Source: Chelydra serpentina
Lineage: Eukaryota > Chordata > Testudines > Chelydridae
Assembly: GCA_037349315.1 (NCBI GenBank)
Contig: JBAIAC010000057.1
Coordinates: forward strand, 3,472,001-3,536,000
Direction: 5' to 3'
DNA: 64,000 nucleotides
The notes beneath the pieces are model-generated. The model saw nothing but the letters and a program-made list of their open reading frames with translations, did no database searches and had not been told where the DNA came from. Both the position numbers and the translations under genes were made by a program. This document shows, in pieces, positions 1 through 10,666 of the stretch (position 1 is its first letter; each line of letters begins with the position of its first letter).

Positions 1-3000
1 AAATTTAATTATGTAATGCAGTGTTTCAAAAAAAATTTAGCTGTTTTTTTGATGTATAACATCCCTAACTTGATGGCAGTGTACCAACTTTTTTTTACTG
101 TGCTTCAAATAAATAGAATACTAAATGTAGTAACTATTCTGATCTTAAACTCGCCATTCATGGTTCTAAACGAGGCTAAATGCCATACCTTTCAACATAA
201 AACATGGGTCTTGGAGTTAGATCTGATTTAGACCAGGATGCAGAAAAGTAGCTTAAGGGTGGGGCATCTTCCCATTATGCCTCAAGCTTTAAGTTTGGGT
301 CAACTAGTGGTAGACTGATACTTGATCTTCCAATGGATACAGATTTTTCAGAGCATTCGTTATACTGCAATAAGGAAACAAATGGAAATTTTGCAAGTGT
401 TGTAAGATGCAGTAATGGATACTAAACTGCAAATGATGATGCTGTCATGTAATGAGTTTTAGATTTTAACAATGAATGGAGGGTGGGATGGTGGCAGAGA
501 CTTATCTCTTTGGCATCCACTACTTGAAATCTTTAAAGAAGTTGAAAAGGTCACTTTTTAAAATAAATCCACAGAATGGCTTGGATTGACTGACTTCCCA
601 ATTAAAGGGCTGTAAACGTGACAATGTTTGTTTTATCTGTAAGCTGTCTGCCTGAGATGCAGGATTGGTCTGGTTCAGTATTTAATACCAAACTAAAATT
701 GCTTGGCAAGAAGACCAGGGAGTATTACTTGAGTAAAACAAGGAGGTTTTTAATATGTACTCTGTAACTTGCTTATGTCCTTGTGCTAATTGAGTGGACT
801 AACTCTTACAGTTCAGAAATCAACTAGGGTTAATTTCAGGGGTCTGTACAAACTGGTAGCCTTTCATAGACCTTGTAGTACTTAAATCCTAAAAAGGCTC
901 ATGTTAAATTCAGATAAATAGCTTCTTGCACTGTAGCAGGGTTCTCAGCTTTTTTTGTCATGCCCAATCTTAGCATTTCTTTTTACTTGGAGCTTCCGCT
1001 GCCCATGTGCCAGGTCATAGTGCCCCTTAAGTTTGGCTCAGCTCACCGCACCTTCTGGTGGAGAACCCCAGTTCTGATATTGTCAGACATCTTAATGCTG
1101 ACGTTTGGAAGGCAAGAGTAGGACTAAACCTGGAGTTCAATAGCTAATGCTACATAGTATAAATAAAACTCCCTCTTAAGATTCTGACAGAGGAGATGGA
1201 TGGATGAATTTACAGTTTGCTGTCCACTTAATTAAAGCCCATAAGAATTCAAGGTGTTCTGGACTCTGATATTAATGTAGTTACTTTATTACCGTGATTG
1301 TACCTGACAAGCTGGGAGCATGGCTTCCCAGTGTAAAATGCCTTGGTGTTAAGACAGGGTACATGAACCTGCTTGTGCAAAGTTGGTACATTTTATTTGG
1401 TTTGGTTGTATTTTTACCTGACTCCCAAAATGTTGAGCATTCTGTGAAGTTTTAATTGTTAGAAGGTCTTTCCACTGTTTGTGCTAAGCATTGGCTAATC
1501 CTAAATTCTATCTCTATGGATAAAAGTTTTAGTGTTTAGATTTCATTACCTTGGAATACAAACAGTCCGTCCTCGGAAGTGAGCACTGTTAAAATGCTGA
1601 CTGTTAAACTTTAATTGTAAAATACTGGCAAGCTGTGAAATGTTGATAACCAGGTGTGTGACTAAATATTAAGTGTCTAAATAGAGACTCAGCCAGTTTG
1701 GCAAATCTGTTCCTATTTTCCCAGAACTTTTAAAGAGGGTAGATGACACTTTACCACTATTAATTGAAATGTAGGAAATCTTGGATCAGTAGTTCTTAAA
1801 CTGGAGATCGAGTATCTGGGATCCTTTGTATAGGATTCTTAGTTTAAAATCAGCAGTCCAATTACAACTTGTATGAATGTTACAGTAGGGACTCAATGCA
1901 AATACTTTCAAAAGGGTGTTCGTGGACACCCACAGAGGGTGAAAGTGTCTGAGATGGGGAACTGACCGTAAACATTAAATTAATTTTTTTCAGTTTATTT
2001 TTCAGATTACATGTCATTCTTTATTAAAGAGATGCTGGCACATATCCTAAAATGCTTTCTTTTGTAGTACTGTAACTTTGAAGAGTGAAGGATGCTGATG
2101 TCCTAAATCATTAACTTCCAGAGGTTTTCTTTTTAGTACCCCTATCTGTATGTAAGCTGTTGCTAGGTCTTAAAAATAGACCGTTTGCTAAACTGTGTCT
2201 AGCAAACATACTGAAAGATTCAGCAGTTTCTACAACATTTGAAATAGTTTTATTAAACAGTGTACCCAGTGTTGTAGTTGCATAAGCAGACTTTTTAAAA
2301 CCGAATCAAGTCCTGCTTTGAGTTGCATGTGTTAAACAGGCATACAGTAGCTTCTGGCCAATTTGATTTCAAAACCTTTTTAAAGGTAGTCTTAAAAGCT
2401 GACAGACAAATGTCAGAATTTTAAAATGTTATACGCAGTTATTAAGTTGGTGGGAGGTATTAAGGAAGTTGTCATGTTCCTTCGGTCTTTCCCCATGGTT
2501 CCGTGGTTTTGGAGTCTTCACAAAGTCAGGTGATTTACATAACTGAAGTAAAGGGGTTTCAAATCCATCAAGAAAAGTCCTTGGTCTGGCAGACCCATTT
2601 CTAGATGGTCTGGACCATGTAGAACATTTTTTTGTATTGGACTTAGAGAAAATATTGGCTTTTGCAATTTAGTCTGCTTTAAATTGAGCCCATTTAAACT
2701 TTTAATCCGTTATGCAGCATATAGAAATGGGTATCCTTTTGCATGTTTTCACACTTCCTTCAAAATGAATACAGAGCATATCTACAGTACTATGTAGATG
2801 CATCACACCACCTAATAGAAATACAGCTTATGAGAAATTGAAACTGCTTTTGTGAGATTTTGTGGTATTTTTATGGTAGAAAAATTCTTGGCCTCTCCTT
2901 GGCGGCAACCACTTACTGTGGCAGCAAGTTTTTGCTGGAGTTTTTGAGACTGCAATTTTACACTCTTAAAAGTAGTGGCCTGCTACATAACTGCACTTAG

Positions 3001-3118
3001 CCAGCATTTCTGCAGTTCATAACTGTGAGGAACGTAGTACCACAAATGGCAATGGACATTAGGACCCGGATGTAGTATTCCTGCTTGCTCCGAGATTCTC
3101 ATTGCCGACTGCGTACAG
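1..3118 (+). other. AT-rich, repeat-poor stretch; probable 3' UTR/downstream region of an upstream gene (SFPQ candidate)
   Basis: No long reading frame is present and stops are dense in all frames. A canonical AATAAA lies at 108-113, so the window may open near the end of a 3' UTR on the + strand. The stretch is AT-rich, contains many T-runs and no repeat that I recognise, unlike the rest of the window. It ends in an exon-like block (about 3016-3118) with the strong donor CAG|GTAGGT at 3119. Placing it at SFPQ is an inference from human 1p34.3 gene order, since TMEM35B follows on the same strand; no SFPQ coding sequence is visible. It could equally be the tail of another gene or a long non-coding RNA. 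Confidence 0.4.
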
Positions 3119-3621
3119 GTAGGTAACAAGCAATATAATATAACTTGGTGACTTTCTGTGTAACCTTATTCTGTGGGTATTCTGACATCACACTTCCGAC
3201 TATGAAATTACAGTGCAGCACTCTTCATACTTGTATAACGTTTAGCTTGCATCAAAGTTGCGTGGCTTCGGTTTTAAGCTGTATCTTTTTCAGCAGCAAT
3301 AAGCAACTTATTGCGATTCTTAGATAAGTATCACAGACCCGATTCCTTTGTACATATATGACTTGGCTTGTGTGGATTTTCTTAAGTACATTGTAATGAA
3401 GATATTCCTAGGTGAGCTCTGTGGGGAAGAGGGAATGTGATTTTAGAATCATTTAACTAGTCAACTAGGTGCAATTTGCACCTAAAACACCTGTCACTTG
3501 TATTAACTTTCTGTAGTAGCAAAATATCCCATCTGCAGTGCATCCCCTTGTAGAGTCTTGGCTATTTAGAAAATATATTGGTAATCATTGCTCTAGCCTT
3601 CAATGAACTAGGCGATAAAGA

Positions 3622-3649
3622 TGTAAAGCTCACTGTAGTGAGCTTTACA
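3622..3649. repeat. Near-perfect palindrome, 13-bp arms with 2-nt loop
   Basis: The left arm (3622-3634) and right arm (3637-3649) are exact reverse complements, separated by GT. As RNA this would fold into a tight 13-bp hairpin. It lies inside the repeat-poor AT-rich stretch, and no flanking target duplication was seen. Confidence 0.6.
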
Positions 3650-6418
3650 ACTGGGTGTAAGTACTTCTCAGGTCATAAATTGTGTTCAGATATCTCCATT
3701 ATTAGTTTTCAGGGTTTATCGACTTAAGATACGTTTGTTTTAATTTCTAGGTGACAGTGATCATGATATATGTTCAATTAACGGCAACTGAATATGCTGG
3801 GAATCTATGGATTCCTGTCTTTAAATATTCATCTTGGTAGTGAATGTACTGATCAAAGTAGCTTAATTTTTCATCCAAATATCTTTCAAGTGTGTGCTTA
3901 TTCTAAATTCTTCACTGCTAGAAATACCAGATATGGTGTTTCAAAAGCTTACATACATAAGTGTTTCCAGACTTCCGAATGTGGTGACCTTCAGCTCCTA
4001 TATACTTTGTTGTGCTAGTTAGCTGTAACTCCAGAGTCTGAATGTCATACGTTTCCTTATTTCATCCCCTGATCTGGTTCTTGGCAATGCATAAGAAACC
4101 TTTTTCAGAGGTATTGCAAGGGTTTTTCTACTTGAGATGCAAAGTTTTACTTTGCATACTTGTTTCTGGTGTACATTTGTCAAATTTGGACATTATACTT
4201 CTGTATTGTATCTTCCAAGAAAGAATCTTACTCATCGGTAAGCAGTTTATAAACTAGATAGGCTTGCCCTCTGCTGTTTGTGTTTATGTTCTTTTGCAAA
4301 ATCAAAGTAATTTCTGCACTTCATAACTCAGACAGTAACAGCTCTTTAGTTGCATTGAATGTGTAGCTGAACTTCAGCTGTTCAACCTGACACACCATTA
4401 GTCTCTAAGCCAGTTTGGCTGTTGCCATTGAGTGTTTCTATGAATAAAATTCAGTAATGAAATTGATGGCAGTATGTTTGCTGTGAAACTGCAAGAATTG
4501 GATTACTAGGTATCTCTAAACCAACAGTCAGGTCTGTTCAGTTTTGCCAGTGTGCTGAGTATTTACTAGACACGTGACTTGCCTTCAGGAATATCATGGA
4601 GGGGTTATATGGACACATCTACCTTCTTCTGCATACTTGGAATGGTAATAGGCTTTTGCACCCTTGGAGCAAGCAATTTGCGACAAAGCAATGGGTTTCA
4701 TACTAGCTTTGATTTGTCTGCAGTAACGAAACTTAGTGCAGTAGGTCTCTTAAAAACAAATAGGCATGTCTATTTTAAGCAAATAACTTGTAATAAGTGG
4801 GTATGAGAAATAACAGTACACTGAAGTGCTTGCATTGTGTTTCATCTTGGTTTTATCTTTTTATCTATGAATTATACTTTTCCCAAAAGTTTATCTGAAG
4901 CTCGGAAGTGTGGTGCCAGAATACATATGCGTACCTGTTAGATCAGATACTGGTGCTGTCAGGGGAGAGCACAGCACAGTGTAGCATATGGGGGCTTTTA
5001 CTGTAACATTAAGCATACCAAGTCTTGCTTGCAGTTTCCCCAATAGCAAAACACTAAACAGCTAAATATTGAGGCCTGTGAGTAGTTTTAGGACTGGAGC
5101 GGTATTGGGGTTGCATGTCTCTGTTAATCATTGCCAGCTGCAGTGACACGATCAGGAAGGCCTGTGCATTGTAACATGTTAAATGAGGCTAAGCATGTTG
5201 GAGAAATTGCATAAATAGTGTGCTGTTTTGGACTGTTACTTGGATTCTTCCACTACTAGCAAGGCTGGAATCAACTGATCAGCTTCTGATTTCTCTCCAT
5301 GTCAGCTAGTGGGGTTTTTAAATGGCTGTCTACTGGAAAAGAAAAAATGGGAGGATTGGCCTTCTCCCACGTCTGTCATTGCTGCTAGATAATGATTGAC
5401 AAGTTAGGACTTGATTGTGCAATCCCACAGTGGGCTGTGAATACCCCATCTATAAATGTTGCTTTTGAACACCAGTACTGAAGAGCTAACTGGGGAAAAG
5501 GGGGGTGGCTACAAGTGCATAATCTGGAGTGTTGAAAAGATGCACAAAGATATAGTATCCCTTATGCATGGTGTTTGGTGCTACAGCATAGAAAACAATG
5601 TTCATGCTACATTTTTTCTATTGTCAACTTTTAATTCAGTGTCAACACTGTACCAAGAGGTGGGTTTGATATTAAATTTGGGTATTTCATCCACTTGGCT
5701 GGCTAAGTCGCATTGTGAAGGCAGTGTGCTTTGCCTCCAACTAATAGTACACAGAACTTTGTACAGACTTGGCCCTAGTTGCTGATGAGTAGATGACCTT
5801 CAGTCCCTTGCAGTTTGCCCTCAACATAGCTGTATAAAGTCTTAATATGCAGAGGGGGGAAAAAGCTGTGACCTAGAACAAAGGTAATAAAAAGCGCATG
5901 ACAAACTCTAGTGTCTTCCTTTGGATTGCAATGCACTTGTAGGATTCTTAGGCTGGGCACAGCTAGTATCAGGGACACTTTGCTTCATCCCTATGGAGCG
6001 TAGATTATTACTACAGATAAGCCAAACTGTGGTTAAATAACTAGTATAGTTTCACAGTTACATACCTTCACATAAGGGATAGTATACCTCTGACTGCAAT
6101 CAAACTTCATTGTACTCAGACTGGTGAAGCTAGCAGTTATGGCTTGGTGTTCAGACTAGGTGCAGTTCTTCACTCAACCACCTGCATATTCTTGTACTTT
6201 CTTACAAGTGTTTAGACTAGCCTACTTCTGCCCCTTATACTACTTCCACCTAGTATTTTGGAATAATTTGTAAATTCCCTCATAACTAATCAGTCCATGT
6301 ATCTTTTAAACTTTTACTTTTAATTTAAAGGTTAGAATTTTGTAATGGGTTAGAACTTTGTTTTCAGAAACTTTCTAGTGTGTATATTTTTATAATAACT
6401 TCAGTTGTTATCCTTTAG

Positions 6419-6466
6419 GTGAAGATGCTGCAAGCTGAGTGAAACCAACGTGCTCATCCATGTGAC
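6419..6466 (+). other. Putative non-coding exon (48 nt)
   Basis: A pyrimidine-rich acceptor ending TATCCTTTAG precedes the block, and a donor GTAAGC follows at 6467. The sequence between reads as TGA-interrupted in the frame that starts GTGAAGATG. It is one of four consecutive exon-like blocks on the + strand (6419, 6968, 7208, 8380) that look like an alternatively spliced 3' tail. Expression cannot be seen from sequence. Confidence 0.4.
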
Positions 6467-6967
6467 GTAAGCATATCTGTTAATTTTTCATTTTAAAAAA
6501 AAGTTCAGAAACTGGTCTAAAGGACTGGAGTAGTGCTGGGGGTGGTTCTTGTTCCCAGTAGCTAAATTGCGTTAAAAAGCTAAACTTACATTTTTGTGTA
6601 AGCAATTGCGATAGTTGCCACAGGCAGCCCATTATAATAGCGAACGGGGGATGGTAGGTAGTTATCAAACTATCTTGTTGATATGGTTCACCCTCTGAAT
6701 AGGTTTTTGGGAACCCTTGCCATAGAGTTAACATGCTTTTTACACCTCCAGATAAGTAGTTACAATTGTGCAAGCTGTTATTTTTAGATGGTCGTGTTCT
6801 ACTTTTGACTCCAATTTCCTCTTAATTCCATGGCCTCTCTTGACTGAGATGCTGCACCTCATAAAAAGAATGGCCAAACCGAGAGTCACCAAATAAGTGA
6901 CTTGTATTTGGGGAGTATAAAATCATTTTATGGGAGACCTTAACTTACGAATTTTCTCCTCATACAG

Positions 6968-7040
6968 CAGTAGAGCCTGAGCACAATCCAGAATGTGACC
7001 TGTCGGGTGATGTGGAGTAGCCAGACTGCAAAGTGAATGG
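6968..7040 (+). other. Putative non-coding exon (73 nt)
   Basis: The acceptor is TTTTCTCCTCATACAG, with exon start at 6968 (or 6971 if the second CAG is used). The donor is GTGAGT at 7041, a near-consensus site. The block has in-frame stops and no clear coding frame. It sits between putative exons at 6419 and 7208 on the same strand. Confidence 0.45.
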
Positions 7041-7207
7041 GTGAGTAGTAGATTAATTTTGGGATACTGAATTTGTATGAAGAAATGACCCTAAGTGTAC
7101 TTAGCAGTTTCCGCCTAAAATTTGACCTGATCTTAATATGGATTCTTAAGATCAGAAGTCGTTCTTTAATGGATTTTTTATAAAACCTTTTAATCTTTCT
7201 TTTGTAG

Positions 7208-7285
7208 AACCAAGATAAGCATTGTTTGAGGCTTTCCGGCTCTGCAGCATCAATAAACCCTGCTCACTGAACTCTACAGATGCTC
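7208..7285 (+). other. Putative terminal exon with poly(A) signal
   Basis: A long pyrimidine tract ending TCTTTCTTTTGTAG forms a strong acceptor. AATAAA lies at 7252-7257, only about 45 nt into the block, so a very short terminal exon ending near 7270-7285 is plausible. Such short 3' exons are typical of alternative non-coding tails. The end point is an estimate. Confidence 0.4.
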
Positions 7286-7429
7286 AGACACAAACAAGGA
7301 ACCTAACATGTTAATGTCAAGCACCATAAGAAATGCATGGTGCATTAGGAGGAGAAAGGTTTAGGGCAGATAGCTTAGCACTTGAGTAAAACAATTACCT
7401 AAATTAAACTTGATACAAAAGCTGGTTCT

Positions 7430-7590
7430 GCTTTTCGTCTTCAAAACACTTTACAAACTATTGAACTTCGCAGCACCCAGTAAGGTAGGTGAATCAATAT
7501 TATACCTGTGTTTTATATGTGGGGAAGCAAGCAGACAGGTAGTATGCAGGGACCATAAGGAAGAATCTGCAGAGCTGGAATTAAACTAGT
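7430..7590 (+). repeat. Old MIR/CORE-like SINE relic
   Basis: The block shows the order 'CACTTTACAAAC... GTAAGGTAGGT... TGTGGGGAAGCAAG... GCAGAGCTGGAATTAAA', which follows the 3' half of MIR/CORE-type SINEs (cell-size field, AGGTAGG, GGGGAAACTGAGGC, GCAGAGCTGG). It is strongly diverged. Confidence 0.45.
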
Positions 7591-7898
7591 ATTTTTTTCT
7601 CCCACCATTTGACCAGACTTCAGTTTAAAACACTTACAAAATATTATGCCAGTATTTAAAACCACAGGCCTGGGGGGAAACTTGCTAAATATTTTCTTTT
7701 GCACTGTTGATGGTTGTATGCACACTTAAAATTTGAAACCAGTGATGTAAAGCTATTCCTAATGCTATGTAGTCTAATTCAGAACTGCTTTTATGTCCCT
7801 GTTTCTATGCTATTCACTTAATCCCAGGTGTATCCTAAAAGCTTATATATATGGCTGAAGAACATGTCTGTTGGCCAGATGCGTGATTTTTTGTGTTA

Positions 7899-8283
7899 CG
7901 GTGAGACCCTGCTATAACGCGCCCCGTGAATAACGCGAATTCGGCTACAATGTGATCATAAGGTGGCTCCTGCTGCCCCAAGCAACAAAAAAAAGCGCCA
8001 GGAGCGTGCGTCCTTGGTTGGTGCCTGGAGCTGACCCTGGCTCCATCTTCTCCCCCTATTCCTTCCCCCCTGCCCCTGCTTCCCCTTTTGGCGAGAAGAT
8101 AACTGGCTTTAAACTCAAGCCGGTCAATTTCAAGCTGGTCTCTTCTCCTCTCCCAAAGCTGAGAAACTGAAACTGACCAGCTTGAAACGGTAAATTTTTA
8201 TAACCCCGCTATAATGCGACCCCGCATTTATCGCAGTCGAATTTTTTGGACCCCAATTATCGCGTTATAGTGGGGTTTCACTG
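7899..8283. mobile_element. Tigger/mariner-type MITE, 385 bp, flanked by TA
   Basis: The left end CGGTGAGACCCTGCTATAAC and the reverse complement of the right end, CAGTGAAACCCCACTATAAC, are imperfect terminal inverted repeats. TA dinucleotides flank both ends (7897-7898 and 8284-8285), the target duplication of Tc1/mariner/pogo elements. No transposase frame is present, so it is non-autonomous. Internally, ACTGGCTTTAAACTCAAGCC and its counterpart give further inverted similarity. Confidence 0.8.
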
Positions 8284-8379
8284 TAATTCAATATTTGTTT
8301 TTTTCAAGTGATCTATGTATGCAGGTTGCTGGTAACATCTCTTGATTTGGAGGCTAACTTTGTGTGTTTGCATTCACAG

Positions 8380-8480
8380 GAAGAAGCAGTGTTTGAAGTC
8401 CAGTACCCAGTGGAGAGGAGCCAGGGACTTAAGTGGCAATGTTTTTCTTTCAATAAAATACTCAGTTGCTGTACAAATGA
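8380..8480 (+). other. Putative terminal exon with poly(A) signal
   Basis: The acceptor GTGTGTTTGCATTCACAG ends at 8379 and AATAAA lies at 8452-8457. The block starts GAAGAAGCAGTG and is open in one frame for about 48 codons, but no homology is recognised and the size fits a 3'-terminal non-coding exon. It may be an alternative end to the transcript of the blocks at 6419-7285. Confidence 0.4.
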
Positions 8481-10650
8481 CATTTCTGTTTTCTTAAGTT
8501 TGTTACGCCAGAAGTTCATTTAGTTGAACATATTTATGTACTTTGGATATTGCTGCTAAAAATGAGGTGATGTGGCAATGTAGCATAATGTGATAGAATC
8601 TGTGAAACTTCCCTAAGCAGCCAAACATCACAGTGTATGGGGAATACTGAAGACTCTTGTCTTTTGACCTTGTGTAAGCATTTGCATGATTAGTGTCTTC
8701 CCAGTACTGTGCTGCATCTGTACTGAACAAGGTAAACCCAAGACCCTAATGAAGCCTAGGAAGCAGATGGGAGCTTGCCTATCATGCTTACAGAACTAGA
8801 AGCTTGATCCTAAAAGTTCTTACTAGACATGGCTCCCTTACAGAGATCAGGTGCTTAATCAGACCAACTGCTTCTCCAGCAGTAGATCTCAAAATTGCAG
8901 TGACTCGTTAGCCAGAGCCAGCTACCTACTGCAAAATAAGGTTGGTTGTGTAGCAAGCATGAATCCTGCAGCTATGTAATGCTTTATTGCTTCAGTGTGG
9001 GTAAGGATTTAAGTCTAGCAAAGAAGGCCTATCATGTCTTTAGCTATCTTGACTCTTTCCTTGAAGAGAAAAGTAAATTTATGCTGTCCTGAAGACATCA
9101 AAGGGATGTGGCTTCATTGCAGATGAAGCTTCACCTGGATAGATCTGCCTAGGTCCTTAGAGAAACTTAATATCCAACCAAACCACTTTATCACAGGTAG
9201 TCTTATTGTGCCATCAAACCTTTTGGCACCCATGTGATTGCACACAGTGTAGCAACAGTCCTTGGTGAATACACTGGAATTTGTTGGTCTTCCATTCTAA
9301 TATGTCCATACAAAGAGAGCTGCCACAACCAAACCAGTGCTGGATGAAGGTGGTTGCTATGTTGAGCTTTGAATATCCATATTTCTGATCTTGTCCTGCC
9401 ACGTAATATGGAGCATCTGAAGTTTATGCTCTGCCAATAGCCATTATTGTATGTTTATTCCTTTGCTAGCCAAGGTTTGAGAGTAAACATTACAACAGCG
9501 CAGGTTACCGTAATCCAACTAATCCACACTAACATAATACCAGCTAAATTTTTCCCATGTGTAACCAACCTTCAAATAAAAGATCCTGGGTTTCTACAAT
9601 GCTGTAGAAAATTTCTTAAAACAGCTTGATTAATGGGTTAGAGTGGAAGTGTGGTAGTGGGAGAAGCAGCCTTTTGCTTCATTGCTACATGGGTCAAACT
9701 GAACAGCAGCCTGACAAGCCATGAAAATTTGAGTAGGAAACCTGTTGTCAGCCCAGTGAAGGCCTAAGTTTTAAAAATTAAGTTAGTGTCTTATATGTCC
9801 TGAGAACATTCTTGGCAATCCTTGGGGTGTTACTTGGGAGGGGAAGAGAGTACTGGATTGGAGCATATACATAATTGTGGAAAGTGTTCATTTACAGCAT
9901 GGGTACAATCAGCCATGTGTACATGACAGGTGTTTGAAGTGTAATACCAGTGACTTCTGTTTGGGCTTTAGGTTTCCTAACCTCGCTCCCAAAAGTACAT
10001 CAGCAAGTGAAACAAGTGGTATAACTGGCCTTGAGCTTCCAATCATGTGGGCTCAGTCATTCTTAACAAACCACCCTGTTTAGTATGGTTAGCAGTACCT
10101 GCTTAAAACAGGCCCAGAGCTGGGGGCTGCAGGCCAGTAGTCAGGTATAGTGGGAGTCCAGCCCGACAGTGGCAATGCTGAGTTTGCCATCAGGCTTTTC
10201 TGCATCATAAGCTCATACTGAGCTGATTTCCTGTTATCCATACAATCACTTAAACATTTGTTCAGATACAGGACAATCTGTCCAGGAAAAGGGGAATTTC
10301 AGTCAGTTATTTTGGCATCTCATAAAAGTCATTGCTGTTTCTTTCAAGCGACTACAAAATATGAGGGTTTCAGCTGCAGAGGGATGTCTAATGTTGCATT
10401 TTCTCTGTGTTTACGCAACCATTTGTCTGGCAAGATTGTAGGCAAGTCTTCATGTTACATACTCAAGCTAACTTCCCTTTAGGTTTGGATGGTAATTAGG
10501 TCCCATTTTACTCATCACTCATGAATATTACATAGTTCAACAACTGAATTATTTGTTAGTTTAGACCCGAGCTAAAATGGAAGGGGGCAGATGCTCAAGG
10601 AAAGAGGCACAGAGAACTCTTCCAGGACTAGCTCTTGCCACTGCCTTTGG
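8481..10650. other. AT-rich intergenic/intronic stretch, nothing identified
   Basis: No long reading frame, no repeat with recognisable ends and no RNA gene was found here. The base composition matches the first 8 kb. Confidence 0.5.
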
Positions 10651-10666
10651 GAAGTTACTCAGTTAA

